A stretch of DNA of 64,000 bases from Neobacillus driksii (lineage in GTDB: Bacteria > Bacillota > Bacilli > Bacillales > Cytobacillaceae), in NCBI RefSeq assembly GCF_013409995.1, contig NZ_JACCBX010000010.1:1-64000 (forward strand), given 5' to 3'. The notes under the pieces were generated by a model. It did no database searches, was not told where the DNA came from, and saw only the letters and a program-made list of their open reading frames with translations. Below, one piece after another: positions 44,590-53,889 of this stretch. Made by a program: the position numbers and the translations under genes. Each line of letters begins with the position of its first letter. Position 1 is the stretch's first letter.

Positions 44590-47007
44590 ATGAGTTTCGA
44601 TCATCAGCATATCGAGAAAAAGTGGCAAAAGAAATGGGAAGAAGAAAAGACATTTAAAACAAGTGAAGAATTTGATAAACCAAAATTCTACGCATTAGAT
44701 ATGTTTCCATATCCATCGGGAGCAGGACTGCATGTTGGACACCCTGAAGGCTACACCGCTACAGATATTCTTGCACGCCTAAAGAGAATGCAAGGGTATA
44801 ATGTTCTACATCCAATGGGCTGGGATGCATTCGGTTTACCTGCAGAGCAATATGCATTAGATACTGGAAACGACCCAGCAGAATTCACAGAAAAGAATAT
44901 TAACACGTTCCGCAGACAAATTAAATCATTGGGTTTCTCATACGACTGGGATCGTGAAGTAAATACAACCGATCCGGAATACTATAAATGGACGCAATGG
45001 ATTTTCTTGAAGCTTTGGGAAAAGGGACTTGCGTATATTGATGAAGTAGCGGTTAACTGGTGCCCAGCTCTTGGTACGGTATTGGCAAATGAAGAAGTCA
45101 TTGATGGTAAGAGTGAGCGCGGTGGTCACCCAGTTGAACGAAGACCAATGAAGCAGTGGATACTAAAAATTACTGCTTACGGTGATCGTTTACTAGAGGA
45201 CTTAGAAGAGCTTGACTGGCCAGAGAGTCTTAAAGAAATGCAGCGCAACTGGATTGGCCGTTCTGAGGGTGCTGAAGTAACCTTTGCTATTGATGGACAT
45301 GATGAAACATTTACTGTGTTTACCACTCGTCCTGATACCCTTTTTGGTGCAACATATGCGGTGCTTGCTCCTGAACATTCCTTTGTTGATAAAATTACAA
45401 CAGTAGAGCAGCGGGCAGCAGTTGATGCATATTTAGATAAAGTAAAGACGAAGAGTGATCTTGAGCGAACAGATCTTGCGAAAGAAAAAACAGGTGTTTT
45501 TACTGGTGCTTATGCTATCAATCCTGCAAATGGCGAAAAAATGCCAATCTGGATTGCTGATTATGTATTAGTAAGCTATGGTACTGGTGCAATAATGGCG
45601 GTACCGGCACATGATGAGCGCGACTACGAGTTTGCAAAACAATTTGACCTTCCGATCAAGCAAGTGGTAGCAGGAGGAAGTGTTGAAACTGAAGCTTATA
45701 CAGGTGATGGCGGGCACATTAACTCTGAATTCTTAAATGGGTTAAATAAAGAAGAAGCAATCACTAAGATGATTACCTGGTTGGAAGAAAAGGGAATTGG
45801 TACGAAGAAGGTAACGTTCCGTTTACGTGATTGGCTGTTCAGCCGCCAGCGTTATTGGGGTGAGCCGATTCCAATTATCCATTGGGAAGATGGTACGATG
45901 ACTGCCGTTCCTGAAGATCAGCTGCCGTTAACGTTACCGAAAACAACCAATATTAAGCCTTCTGGAACGGGAGAATCACCGCTTGCCGTGATCGAAGATT
46001 GGGTAAACGTCGTGGACCCAGAAACCGGTAAGAAGGGACGTCGCGAAACAAATACAATGCCGCAATGGGCAGGAAGCTGCTGGTATTATTTACGCTATAT
46101 TGATCCAAAAAATGATCAAGCACTTGCTTCAAAAGAAAAATTAGAACACTGGCTTCCTGTTGATGTTTACATTGGCGGGGCAGAACACGCTGTTCTTCAC
46201 TTATTGTACGCTCGTTTCTGGCACAAGGTCCTTTATGATATCGGCGTTGTATCAACAAAAGAACCATTCCAAAAACTGTTCAACCAAGGAATGATTCTTG
46301 GTGAAAACAATGAAAAGATGAGTAAATCAAAAGGTAATGTTGTAAATCCTGATGATATCGTTGACAGCCATGGTGCAGATACACTTCGTTTATATGAAAT
46401 GTTTATGGGACCACTTGACGCTTCGATTGCGTGGTCTACAAATGGTCTTGATGGATCCCGACGTTTCCTTGATCGGATTTGGCGTTTGATGGTGGAGGAA
46501 AATGGAGAATTAAATCCAAAAATACTAGAGAATGAAGACGCCTCTAATTTAGAAAAGGTTTACCATCAAACAGTGAAAAAGGTAACCGAGGATTATGAAG
46601 GCTTAAGATTTAATACCGCGATTTCACAAATGATGGTATTTATTAACGAAGCATATAAAGCAACTGTTCTTCCAAAGCACTACATGGAAGGTTTTGTAAA
46701 AATGCTTGCCCCAGTAGCTCCTCATGTTGCTGAAGAACTTTGGGAGAAGCTAGGGTCTAGCGGTACCATTGCATATGAAACTTGGCCAGCATATGATGAA
46801 GCGAAATTAGTGGATGATGAAGTTGAAATTGTCATCCAAGTGAATGGGAAGGTAAAGACTAAATTACTTGTACCAACAGATGCCAGTAAAGAGGCATTAG
46901 AAGGAATCGCAATGGATGATGAACGAGTAAAAGAACAAATCGAAGGTAAAACGATTCGCAAAGTGATCACTGTTCCTGGTAAACTTGTTAATATTGTAGC
47001 TAATTAA
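44590..47007 (+). CDS. leuS: Leucyl-tRNA synthetase
   Basis: LeuS charges tRNA-Leu. The 805-residue class Ia enzyme has the HIGH-type motif HVGHPEGY (about residue 48), the editing domain with TTRPDTLFGATY (about 245) and AVPAHDERDYEF, and the KMSKSKGN motif (about 577). The ATG follows AGAAGGAAGG. It is regulated by the T-box upstream. Its own leader also carries a 140-base palindromic repeat, which should leave the antitermination switch intact but may affect translation. Confidence 0.97.
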   Translation: MSFDHQHIEKKWQKKWEEEKTFKTSEEFDKPKFYALDMFPYPSGAGLHVGHPEGYTATDILARLKRMQGYNVLHPMGWDAFGLPAEQYALDTGNDPAEFTEKNINTFRRQIKSLGFSYDWDREVNTTDPEYYKWTQWIFLKLWEKGLAYIDEVAVNWCPALGTVLANEEVIDGKSERGGHPVERRPMKQWILKITAYGDRLLEDLEELDWPESLKEMQRNWIGRSEGAEVTFAIDGHDETFTVFTTRPDTLFGATYAVLAPEHSFVDKITTVEQRAAVDAYLDKVKTKSDLERTDLAKEKTGVFTGAYAINPANGEKMPIWIADYVLVSYGTGAIMAVPAHDERDYEFAKQFDLPIKQVVAGGSVETEAYTGDGGHINSEFLNGLNKEEAITKMITWLEEKGIGTKKVTFRLRDWLFSRQRYWGEPIPIIHWEDGTMTAVPEDQLPLTLPKTTNIKPSGTGESPLAVIEDWVNVVDPETGKKGRRETNTMPQWAGSCWYYLRYIDPKNDQALASKEKLEHWLPVDVYIGGAEHAVLHLLYARFWHKVLYDIGVVSTKEPFQKLFNQGMILGENNEKMSKSKGNVVNPDDIVDSHGADTLRLYEMFMGPLDASIAWSTNGLDGSRRFLDRIWRLMVEENGELNPKILENEDASNLEKVYHQTVKKVTEDYEGLRFNTAISQMMVFINEAYKATVLPKHYMEGFVKMLAPVAPHVAEELWEKLGSSGTIAYETWPAYDEAKLVDDEVEIVIQVNGKVKTKLLVPTDASKEALEGIAMDDERVKEQIEGKTIRKVITVPGKLVNIVAN

Positions 47008-47014
47008 TTGGGAA

Positions 47015-47036
47015 TCCCCCTGTACAACAGGGGGGA
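47015..47036 (+). other. GC-rich stem-loop between leuS and ytwF
   Basis: CCCCCTG (47016-47022) pairs with CAGGGGG (47028-47034) around a 5-base loop. No T run follows, so this looks like an mRNA processing or attenuation element rather than a terminator. Confidence 0.5.
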
Positions 47037-47058
47037 ACCCTTAAATAGGGGTGGAATT

Positions 47059-47364
47059 ATGGAAGAAATTCAGATTATTACGCCAGAAGAATTAAAGAAA
47101 AAGCTCGAAGAAGGGGAAAAACTTGAGCTTGTAGACGTCAGGGAAGATGAAGAGGTAGCACAAGGAATGATTCCTGGTGCCAAACATATCAAAATGGGCG
47201 AGATTCCTGCTAACCTCGACTTTTTTGACAAAGATAAAGAATATATCTTTATATGCCGTTCTAGCCATCGTAGTGGAAATGTATGCTACTACCTGCAGGA
47301 ACAAGGCTATAAAGTTCGTAATATGATTGGCGGAATGCTTGCATGGCCAGGAGAGGTAGAATAA
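47059..47364 (+). CDS. ytwF: Rhodanese-like domain protein (YtwF-like)
   Basis: A 101-residue single-domain sulfurtransferase with the active-site loop ICRSSHRSGNV (Cys about 67) and substrate region LVDVREDEEVAQGMIPGA. The start is ATG 47059 behind TAGGGGTGG; an upstream frame into the leuS end lacks a site. It may carry sulfane sulfur, with acceptor unknown. A terminator follows. Confidence 0.9.
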   Translation: MEEIQIITPEELKKKLEEGEKLELVDVREDEEVAQGMIPGAKHIKMGEIPANLDFFDKDKEYIFICRSSHRSGNVCYYLQEQGYKVRNMIGGMLAWPGEVE

Positions 47365-47393
47365 ACGATTCCATTAGAGGAATCGTTTTTTTA
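47363..47393 (+). terminator. Terminator after ytwF
   Basis: A 10-base perfect stem (47363-47372 with 47379-47388) overlapping the stop codon, a 6-base loop and a T run. Confidence 0.92.
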
Positions 47394-47459
47394 TGCATAT
47401 AATTTTTAATTTTCAGAAAAAGTGGGAAGAATGTTAGAAGACCCAAAGGAGGGAGTCCA

Positions 47460-47645
47460 ATGATTCAGGTTAAATTGTTCGACCGTGAGCATGAAAAAGA
47501 TTTAGAGAAGGAAATGAACCGCTTTTTAAGGGGACTTGATGAAAAGAAATTGCTGGATATTAAATATAACGTAGCAGCATTACCAGAGGATGAAGAGGAA
47601 GATCAAATCTATTGTTTTTCAGCAATGATTATTTACAAGGCCTGA
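47460..47645 (+). CDS. cse60: Sporulation protein Cse60 family
   Basis: A 61-residue acidic protein with VKLFDREHEKDLEKEMNRFL and the C-terminal IYCFSAMIIYK, which I recognise as the Cse60 family, made under sigma-E in the B. subtilis mother cell. It starts with ATG behind AAAGGAGGG. I could not point to a convincing sigma-E promoter. Its 3' end shares a hairpin with the convergent ytfP gene. The function is unknown. Confidence 0.75.
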   Translation: MIQVKLFDREHEKDLEKEMNRFLRGLDEKKLLDIKYNVAALPEDEEEDQIYCFSAMIIYKA

Positions 47646-47661
47646 TAACAATGATCAGGCC
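47639..47661. terminator. Hairpin shared by the ends of cse60 and ytfP
   Basis: GGCCTGAT (47639-47646) pairs with ATCAGGCC (47654-47661) around a 7-base loop. It includes the cse60 stop and the last bases of ytfP. T runs are poor on both sides. Confidence 0.55.
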
Positions 47662-48932
47662 TGATATGATTTCTTTGCAGAAATAGCTGCATTGGTCCCG
47701 GCAAGCCGACCTGTAACCAATGCTGAGGTAATGTTGTATCCACCTGTATACCCATGGACATCAAGAATCTCACCGCAAAAGTAGAGACCACCCATCAATT
47801 TTGATCCCATTGTCTGCGGTTCAATTTCTTTAACGGAAACGCCGCCGCCGGTTACGAATGCCTTTTCCAACGGTAAGGTGCCATTTACTTTAATTAAGAA
47901 TTGTTTACAGCTTTTCACAAAGGTGCGAATTTTCTCATTTGAAATTGTTGCGCCCTGTTCTGACGGATCAATTTCATTTTGCTCCAGCAGAAACAAAAGA
48001 TACCGTTCCGGGACAAGCCCTTTTAATGTGTTTTTTATGCTTTTTTTCGGCTCGCTTTTTACGAGCTTCACAATTTCTTGAAAAAACTCTTCTTCTTTTT
48101 TATCTGGGATTACATCAAGACTCATGGTGGCCTCGTGTAACTTCCATTTTTTCATTGCCTTCACCACAAATTGACTGCAGCGAAGGACTGCTGGACCACT
48201 AAGTCCAAAATGGGTAAAAATCATATCCATCCTGTGGGTAATAATCGCTTTTCCTTTTGGATTCAGGACACTTAACTCAATATCCCGTAATGACAGACCC
48301 TGGAGTGATTTATTTTTAATAAAGGGTTCATTTGAGGTGACAGGCACCTCAGTAGGAAACAGTTCCGTAATGGTATGACCGGCTTTTTCAGCCCAAGCAT
48401 AGCCGTCACCAGTAGAGCCAGTATGAGGAACTGATTTACCGCCGACTGCTATGACAACAGATTTTGCTTCAATTTCAGTGCCGTTTTTTAATTTGACAGA
48501 AGAAACATGACCATCTTTATAAACAACATCCGCAACTGGGCTATTGGTGTATACCTTCACCTTAAGCTTTTCTAATTGGTCCAAAAGGGCATCGACCACT
48601 GACTGGGCTTTATTCGAAACCGGGAACATCCTGCCATGGTCCTCTTCCTTTAAGGCAATCCCCAATCTTTCAAAGAACTTAATAATATCTTCATTACTAA
48701 ATATTGAAAAAGCACTGTATAAAAATTTCCCGTTACCAGGCAAATGTTTAATGATTTCCTCAACAGGGAGACGATTCGTGACATTACAGCGGCCGCCTCC
48801 GGAAATCGCCAGCTTCCTTCCAAGCTTGTCTCCTTTATCAATTAATAGGACGTTTAACCCCTTTTCTCCAGCCGCAATCGCAGCCATTAGACCTGAGGGT
48901 CCACCGCCGATTACAACAACATCGTACTGCAT
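47655..48932 (-). CDS. ytfP: HI0933-family flavoprotein YtfP
   Basis: A 425-residue NAD(P)/FAD-dependent oxidoreductase of the HI0933/YhiN family. The FAD-binding motif VVVIGGGPSGLMAAIAAG is at the N-terminus, and LAISGGGRCNVTN (about 48-60) and the C-terminal GEILDVHGYTGGYNI are diagnostic. I chose ATG 48932 behind TTGGTGGA; a start 36 bases farther gives an unlikely leader. The reaction is not established. Confidence 0.9.
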   Translation of the reverse strand: MQYDVVVIGGGPSGLMAAIAAGEKGLNVLLIDKGDKLGRKLAISGGGRCNVTNRLPVEEIIKHLPGNGKFLYSAFSIFSNEDIIKFFERLGIALKEEDHGRMFPVSNKAQSVVDALLDQLEKLKVKVYTNSPVADVVYKDGHVSSVKLKNGTEIEAKSVVIAVGGKSVPHTGSTGDGYAWAEKAGHTITELFPTEVPVTSNEPFIKNKSLQGLSLRDIELSVLNPKGKAIITHRMDMIFTHFGLSGPAVLRCSQFVVKAMKKWKLHEATMSLDVIPDKKEEEFFQEIVKLVKSEPKKSIKNTLKGLVPERYLLFLLEQNEIDPSEQGATISNEKIRTFVKSCKQFLIKVNGTLPLEKAFVTGGGVSVKEIEPQTMGSKLMGGLYFCGEILDVHGYTGGYNITSALVTGRLAGTNAAISAKKSYQA

Positions 48933-49129
48933 ACATCCACCAACTTCATGTAAATTCATTTCCTGCACATTCTACCATTATAAACATATTTTACGAAATT
49001 TAGCACGGCTGTGAGTGGCATCGAAGCAAAAAGAGTTGTAAACTACTAATAGTGTGCAAAATTGTGTTTTCCTAAAGATTGCTCATATACACACAAACTT
49101 TTTCTTCACTGGGAAGGGATCCTAATTTT

Positions 49130-50752
49130 ATGTCGTCAAAGCTTATAAGAGGAACATTTATTTTAACATTGGGTACCATTATTTCCAAGGTACTTGGCTT
49201 ATTATATGTCATACCCTTTTATCAAATTGTAGGCTCAGAAGGAACAGCACTGTACCAGTATTCTTACATACCCTACACGATCTTTATAAGTATAGCCACA
49301 GCGGGTGTACCGCTTGCTGTTTCAAAATTTATCTCAAAGTATAATGCACTAGAAGAATATGCTGTTGGGCGGAGATTGTTCAAATCTGGGCTAGTGATGA
49401 TGCTTTTAACGGGAATCGTTTCATTTTTAATTTTGTATTTTTCAGCACCGTTAATAGCTGACATGATTATCTCCGAAAAAGATGATGTCGAATCAAGGGT
49501 AAACGATATCATCACGGTTATTCGTGCGGTAAGTTTTGCATTGATTGTTATCCCGTTTATGAGTTTAATAAGAGGATTTTTTCAAGGGCATCAATCAATG
49601 GGACCATCCGCTGTATCTCAAGTGGTGGAACAAATTGTTCGGATTACCTTCACACTTGCAGGAGCCTATATCGTCATAAATTTTTTAAATGGAAGTATTG
49701 TAACAGCCGTAAGTGTTGCGACCTTTGCTGCGTTTGTTGGGGCAATTGGCAGTTTGGTGGTTTTATTTTGGTACTGGTATAAACGAAAACCACATTTAGA
49801 CGAGCTTCTCCAACACGATAAAGGAACTGCACAAGTATCGTTAATGGAAATTTATAAAGAAATTATTATCTATGCAGCACCGTTTGTATTTGTTGGGGTT
49901 GCCAATCCATTATTTCAAGCGATTGATCAAGTGACTTTTACCCGTGCAATGGAGGAGATTGGTAATAGTTATAAGGCAGCGGAGGCTGCATTCTCTATTC
50001 TAAATTTTGAATCCCATAAAATTGTGATTATCCCTGTATCTCTCGCGACAGGTTTCTCATTGGCTCTTGTTCCAAGTATCACGAAGGCATTTGTTGAAGG
50101 TGATCGGAAAGCGTTAAAACAGCAATTAAATCAAACCTTTCAAGTCTTATTGTTCTTAACACTGCCGGCAGCAATCGGACTTTCTATTTTAGCAGAGCCG
50201 ATCTACACGATATTTTATGAGCATAAAGAACTTGGATTCGAAGTACTAAGAGCCTATGCCCCAGTTGGAATTCTATTTTCTTTATTTTTAGTAACGAGTT
50301 CCATTTTGCAGGGAATCAATGAACAACGATGGACAGTATTAAGTTTGTTAGTAGGTTTGCTTATTAAATTGTCGCTTAATATTTCGCTAATTACGATGTT
50401 TGAAACAAAAGGTGCTGTATACGCAACAGCTCTTGGATACATCGGAGCGATCGTGATTCAATTACTTGTTATTAAGAATTATGCAAAATATCCATTTTTA
50501 TTTGTTTGGAGAAGGAGCTTGTTAATCGTTATTTTTGCTGGAATTATGTGGGCTGGGACCGAAATTGTTTATCAGCTCCTATTGTTCGTTCTAACTCCGG
50601 AGTCTAAGTTCCAATCACTAGTCATAATCATTGCTTGCGCAGGTGTAGGAGCTGTCATCTATTTTTACCTAGGATTAAAATCCGGACTTGTAAACAGACT
50701 ATTCGGTGATAGGGTTGACCGAATTAAGCGGAAATTAAGATTGACCAATTAA
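49130..50752 (+). CDS. murJ: Lipid II flippase MurJ (YtgP type)
   Basis: A 540-residue MOP-superfamily membrane protein, close in length to B. subtilis YtgP/MurJ, with about 14 hydrophobic segments. Family features include GTIISKVLGLLYVIPFYQIVG near the start (shown from GTIISKVLGLL) and IRGFFQGHQSMGPSAVSQ (about 163-180). It moves lipid-linked peptidoglycan precursor across the membrane. The start is ATG 49130 behind GGGAAGGGAT. A pseudouridine synthase gene follows 30 bases later, probably in one operon. Confidence 0.9.
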   Translation: MSSKLIRGTFILTLGTIISKVLGLLYVIPFYQIVGSEGTALYQYSYIPYTIFISIATAGVPLAVSKFISKYNALEEYAVGRRLFKSGLVMMLLTGIVSFLILYFSAPLIADMIISEKDDVESRVNDIITVIRAVSFALIVIPFMSLIRGFFQGHQSMGPSAVSQVVEQIVRITFTLAGAYIVINFLNGSIVTAVSVATFAAFVGAIGSLVVLFWYWYKRKPHLDELLQHDKGTAQVSLMEIYKEIIIYAAPFVFVGVANPLFQAIDQVTFTRAMEEIGNSYKAAEAAFSILNFESHKIVIIPVSLATGFSLALVPSITKAFVEGDRKALKQQLNQTFQVLLFLTLPAAIGLSILAEPIYTIFYEHKELGFEVLRAYAPVGILFSLFLVTSSILQGINEQRWTVLSLLVGLLIKLSLNISLITMFETKGAVYATALGYIGAIVIQLLVIKNYAKYPFLFVWRRSLLIVIFAGIMWAGTEIVYQLLLFVLTPESKFQSLVIIIACAGVGAVIYFYLGLKSGLVNRLFGDRVDRIKRKLRLTN

Positions 50753-50782
50753 ACTCCTAAAAAAATGAAGGAGGATTACGAT

Positions 50783-51502
50783 TTGAGAATCGATAAAATG
50801 CTCGCTAATTTAGGTTTTGGCAGCCGTAAAGAAGTAAAGCAGCTTTTAAAAAGCGGAGCTGTTAAAGTTGACGATGTGGTCGTAAAAGACCCAAAACAGC
50901 ATGTAGATTCAAATAATCAAATTGTTACCTTAAACGGTGATGTAATTGAATATAAAGAATTTATCTATTTAATGATGAACAAACCACAAGGCGTATTGTC
51001 AGCAACAGAGGACAGCGCTCAGGAGACAGTTATTGATTTATTGGAACTAGAGGACCAAGTATATGAGCCGTTTCCAGTCGGAAGATTGGACAAGGATACC
51101 GAAGGCTTATTACTGATTACAAATGATGGTCAATTGGCTCATAAGCTGTTATCACCAAAAAAACATGTTCCGAAGACCTATTTTGCAGTGATAGACCAAG
51201 AGGTAACGGATGAAGACATAAAGGCTTTTGCAGAGGGAGTTACCCTTGATGATGGGTACGAAACAAAACCAGGTGAGCTCAAAATTTTGAAATCTGGTAT
51301 GCGTTCAGACATCGAACTGACGATCACCGAAGGGAAGTTCCATCAAGTCAAAAGAATGTTTGAAGCCGTTGGAAAGAAAGTTGTTTACCTGAAACGGATT
51401 TCTATGGGACCATTACCTCTAGATGAAACACTTGAACTAGGGGAGTATAGAGAACTAACGGATGAAGAGATAGAATTACTGAGGGACTACCAGGTGAAAT
51501 AA
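50783..51502 (+). CDS. ytzG: 16S rRNA pseudouridine synthase (RsuA family, YtzG)
   Basis: A 239-residue RsuA/RluB-family enzyme: N-terminal S4 RNA-binding domain (RIDKMLANLGFGSRKEVKQL) and catalytic Asp in GRLDKDTEGLLL (about residue 103), then KTYFAV and GKFHQVKRMF. I chose TTG 50783, which sits behind AAGGAGG; the ATG at 50765 precedes the ribosome site. It follows murJ as in B. subtilis. Which rRNA uridine it modifies is not certain. Confidence 0.9.
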   Translation: MRIDKMLANLGFGSRKEVKQLLKSGAVKVDDVVVKDPKQHVDSNNQIVTLNGDVIEYKEFIYLMMNKPQGVLSATEDSAQETVIDLLELEDQVYEPFPVGRLDKDTEGLLLITNDGQLAHKLLSPKKHVPKTYFAVIDQEVTDEDIKAFAEGVTLDDGYETKPGELKILKSGMRSDIELTITEGKFHQVKRMFEAVGKKVVYLKRISMGPLPLDETLELGEYRELTDEEIELLRDYQVK

Positions 51503-51515
51503 AGTAAACATAAGG

Positions 51516-51547
51516 AAAAGGACAAGGCATCGTGCCTTGTCCTTTTT
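51516..51547. terminator. Bidirectional terminator between ytzG and dps
   Basis: A 14-base perfect stem (51516-51529 with 51533-51546) with a 3-base loop and T/A flanks, between convergent genes. Confidence 0.94.
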
Positions 51548-51992
51548 ATGCTTGTAGGAAGGATGTTAACATCCAATTGTGTTTACTTAGTTTTTCGATT
51601 AATTCTGTGAACATGTCACTTGTTACCACGTCATTGCTCTGTTCGGCAACCATCTTACCTTCCTTTAACTCAGAGATAAGCTGGGAGAAATCATGAACAA
51701 CATTTTGTACCATTTCTTCTGCCGTCAGGTTCTCAGGAGTTTCTTCAATAGAGGCAAATTGGATGTACTCCTTTAAGGTTGAAATTGGCTTTCCACCTAC
51801 AATTAATAATCGTTCAGCTAATTCATCGATCGTTCCTGCTGCCTCTTCATATAATTCCTCGAATTTCGCATGTAAAGTGAAAAAGTGTGGTCCTTTCACA
51901 TACCAGTGGAAGCGATGAAGTTTTGTATATAATACATTCCAGTTTGCGAGTTGTTGATTCATTACTTGTTCTAGTGTTAATGTTTGTGTCAT
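51546..51992 (-). CDS. dps: Dps/MrgA ferritin-like DNA-protection protein
   Basis: A 148-residue mini-ferritin that oxidises and stores iron in a 12-mer. Ferroxidase residues are His29 (LHRFHWYVKGPHFF), Asp56 and Glu60 (IDELAERLL). The sequence is near both Dps and MrgA of B. subtilis. A perfect PerR box upstream favours the MrgA type of regulation by peroxide. The ATG is behind AGGAGGTATG. It is divergent from speD. Confidence 0.93.
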   Translation of the reverse strand: MTQTLTLEQVMNQQLANWNVLYTKLHRFHWYVKGPHFFTLHAKFEELYEEAAGTIDELAERLLIVGGKPISTLKEYIQFASIEETPENLTAEEMVQNVVHDFSQLISELKEGKMVAEQSNDVVTSDMFTELIEKLSKHNWMLTSFLQA

Positions 51993-52060
51993 TGTTTCAT
52001 ACCTCCTAATTTCTTATCTGGTTTAATTATAACACATATTAATTAAAAGTAAATATTAAA

Positions 52061-52075
52061 TTATAATAATTATAA
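52061..52075 (-). promoter_or_regulatory. PerR box upstream of dps
   Basis: TTATAATAATTATAA is a perfect match to the Bacillus Per box TTATAATNATTATAA. It lies about 70 bases before dps, just upstream of a -35-like TTTACT and a TATAAT on the minus strand. PerR would repress dps until peroxide appears. Confidence 0.85.
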
Positions 52076-52181
52076 ATAAGGTCAGTTTGATAAATGTAAG
52101 TAACAATTTATTAAAATGGGTAATCTAAAAATATTTACTACAGAATCCCACGTTTTGAAAATATAAAAGGGGGAAGGTCAC

Positions 52182-52988
52182 ATGAAACTGACACCTAAAG
52201 AAACCATTGAATTACATGGTTTTAATAATTTGACCAAGTCATTAAGTTTTAATATGTACGATATTTGTTACACACGATCGAGAGAAGAGCGTGAGGCATA
52301 TTTAAAGTATATTGATGAACAATATAGTGCAGAAAGATTACAAAAAATCCTAACGCATGTATCTGATATTATTGGAGCACATGTATTGAATGTAGCGAGC
52401 CAGGATTTTGAACCAGCTGGTGCGAGTGTAACACTGCTTGTCTCAGAGGGACCGGTTGAAAATGCGCCTTCAGAGCATTTTGAAGAGTCACCTGGACCGC
52501 TGCCAGAATCGGTGGTAATGCAGTTAGATAAAAGCCATATCACGGTTCATACATACCCTGAATATCATCCTGATGAAGGAATTAGTACCTTTAGGGCAGA
52601 TATCGACGTTTCGACCTGTGGGGAGATTTCTCCGCTTAAAGCGTTGCATTATCTGATTCGTTCTTTCGAAACGGACGTCATGACAATAGATTATCGTGTC
52701 CGTGGTTTTACAAGAGATAAGGATGGATATAAGTTATTTATTGATCATGAGATCAGCTCGATTCAGAATTATATTCCTGAAGACGTTGGCGAACTATTCG
52801 ACATGATTGACGTAAATGTGTATCAAGAAAATATTTTCCATACAAAATGTAAGCTTCGGGAATTTGATTTAAACAACTATTTATTTGGCTATAAAAAAGA
52901 AACATTACAACCAGATGAGTTAATTGAAATTACCGAGAGAATAAAGGTTGAGATGGATGAAATTTTTTATGGCAAGAACATCCAATAA
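52182..52988 (+). CDS. speD: S-adenosylmethionine decarboxylase, long E. coli type
   Basis: SpeD decarboxylates SAM for spermidine synthesis. The 268-residue protein resembles E. coli SpeD along its length (LHGFNNLTKSLSF at the start, VSTCGEISPLKAL, TIDYRVRGFTRD, DVNVYQENIFHTK). Self-cleavage is expected at Lys117-Ser118 in LDKSHI, where Ser becomes the pyruvoyl group. B. subtilis has a much shorter, different SpeD. It starts at ATG behind GGGGGAAGG. A terminator follows, and no speE is adjacent. Confidence 0.93.
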   Translation: MKLTPKETIELHGFNNLTKSLSFNMYDICYTRSREEREAYLKYIDEQYSAERLQKILTHVSDIIGAHVLNVASQDFEPAGASVTLLVSEGPVENAPSEHFEESPGPLPESVVMQLDKSHITVHTYPEYHPDEGISTFRADIDVSTCGEISPLKALHYLIRSFETDVMTIDYRVRGFTRDKDGYKLFIDHEISSIQNYIPEDVGELFDMIDVNVYQENIFHTKCKLREFDLNNYLFGYKKETLQPDELIEITERIKVEMDEIFYGKNIQ

Positions 52989-53044
52989 ATGACGATTTTA
53001 CTGATCGCTTTTATATGTCGAATGGTGGCCAAAAGGAAAGTACG

Positions 53045-53074
53045 CAGCTTTACTAAAAAGTAAGGCTGTTTTTT
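53045..53074 (+). terminator. Terminator after speD
   Basis: A 10-base stem with one G:T pair (53045-53054 with 53059-53068), an AAAA loop and six T residues. Confidence 0.9.
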
Positions 53075-53127
53075 GCGTTGATGGTGTAAAATGGAATTCA
53101 TAAGATTTTAATAAGTAGGAGAATCGT

Positions 53128-53853
53128 ATGTTCTTAAAAAAAGTGACATTATTAAAAGAAAAGATTCAAACCTTTAACCTCTATCCCTTTTCGATACCAG
53201 CAATTAAGAGCCTAGATGAGATTAAAATAGACAGGAACGTTACCTTTTTTGTAGGAGAAAACGGGTCGGGGAAATCAACTTTATTAGAGGCAATAGCAGA
53301 CAAATGCTGCTTTAATACAGCTGGAGGCGGAAGAAATAATTCTTATGATGTGTATGAAACAGATTCTGAGCTTAGCCAATTCATAAGGCTTTCCTGGATG
53401 CCAAAGGTAACAAATGGTTTCTTTTTACGTGCAGAATCATTTTATCATTTTGCTACCCATATTGATGAGGTGGATGAGAATGGATTTAAAGATTACGGTG
53501 GAAAATCATTGTTACAACAATCCCATGGAGAATCCTTTTTGTCACTATTTTTAAATCGATTTAATGGGGAAGCCATTTATCTGTTAGATGAACCGGAGGC
53601 TGCATTATCTCCTGCAAGGCAATTAACCCTCTTGAAAATCATTCATGACCTCGAAACACAAGGTGATTCACAGTTTATCATTGCCACTCATTCTCCTATA
53701 CTATTGGGGTATCCGGAAGCAGACATCTATAGCTTCGACAATGGTGAAATTTCAAAGATAAACTATGAAGATACAGACCATTACAGCATAACAAAATATT
53801 TTTTAGAAAACAGAAAGAGATTTCTTCATGAGCTTTTTAAAGAAGACGAATAG
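53128..53853 (+). CDS. AAA-type (ABC/SMC-like) ATPase, orphan
   Basis: A 241-residue soluble ATPase with Walker A VGENGSGKST (about residue 42), a signature-like SHGESFLSLF (about 131), Walker B YLLDEPEAALSP (about 151) and a switch His in ATHSPILL. It lacks membrane partners and a coiled-coil arm, matching the COG3910-type group of single ATPases. The ATG follows AGTAGGAGAATC. It stands alone between speD and a permease gene. No toxin, nuclease or defence partner is adjacent. Function unknown. Confidence 0.83.
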   Translation: MFLKKVTLLKEKIQTFNLYPFSIPAIKSLDEIKIDRNVTFFVGENGSGKSTLLEAIADKCCFNTAGGGRNNSYDVYETDSELSQFIRLSWMPKVTNGFFLRAESFYHFATHIDEVDENGFKDYGGKSLLQQSHGESFLSLFLNRFNGEAIYLLDEPEAALSPARQLTLLKIIHDLETQGDSQFIIATHSPILLGYPEADIYSFDNGEISKINYEDTDHYSITKYFLENRKRFLHELFKEDE

Positions 53854-53889
53854 CTATAGAAAAAGAAGTGATACCCAAAGGAATGGATA

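Noticed and set aside
44381..44653. 90-codon minus-strand frame across repeat copy 2 and the leuS start
   Set aside because: It is a translation of the palindromic repeat, antisense to leuS, and its peptide resembles that of copy 1 only because the repeat is shared.
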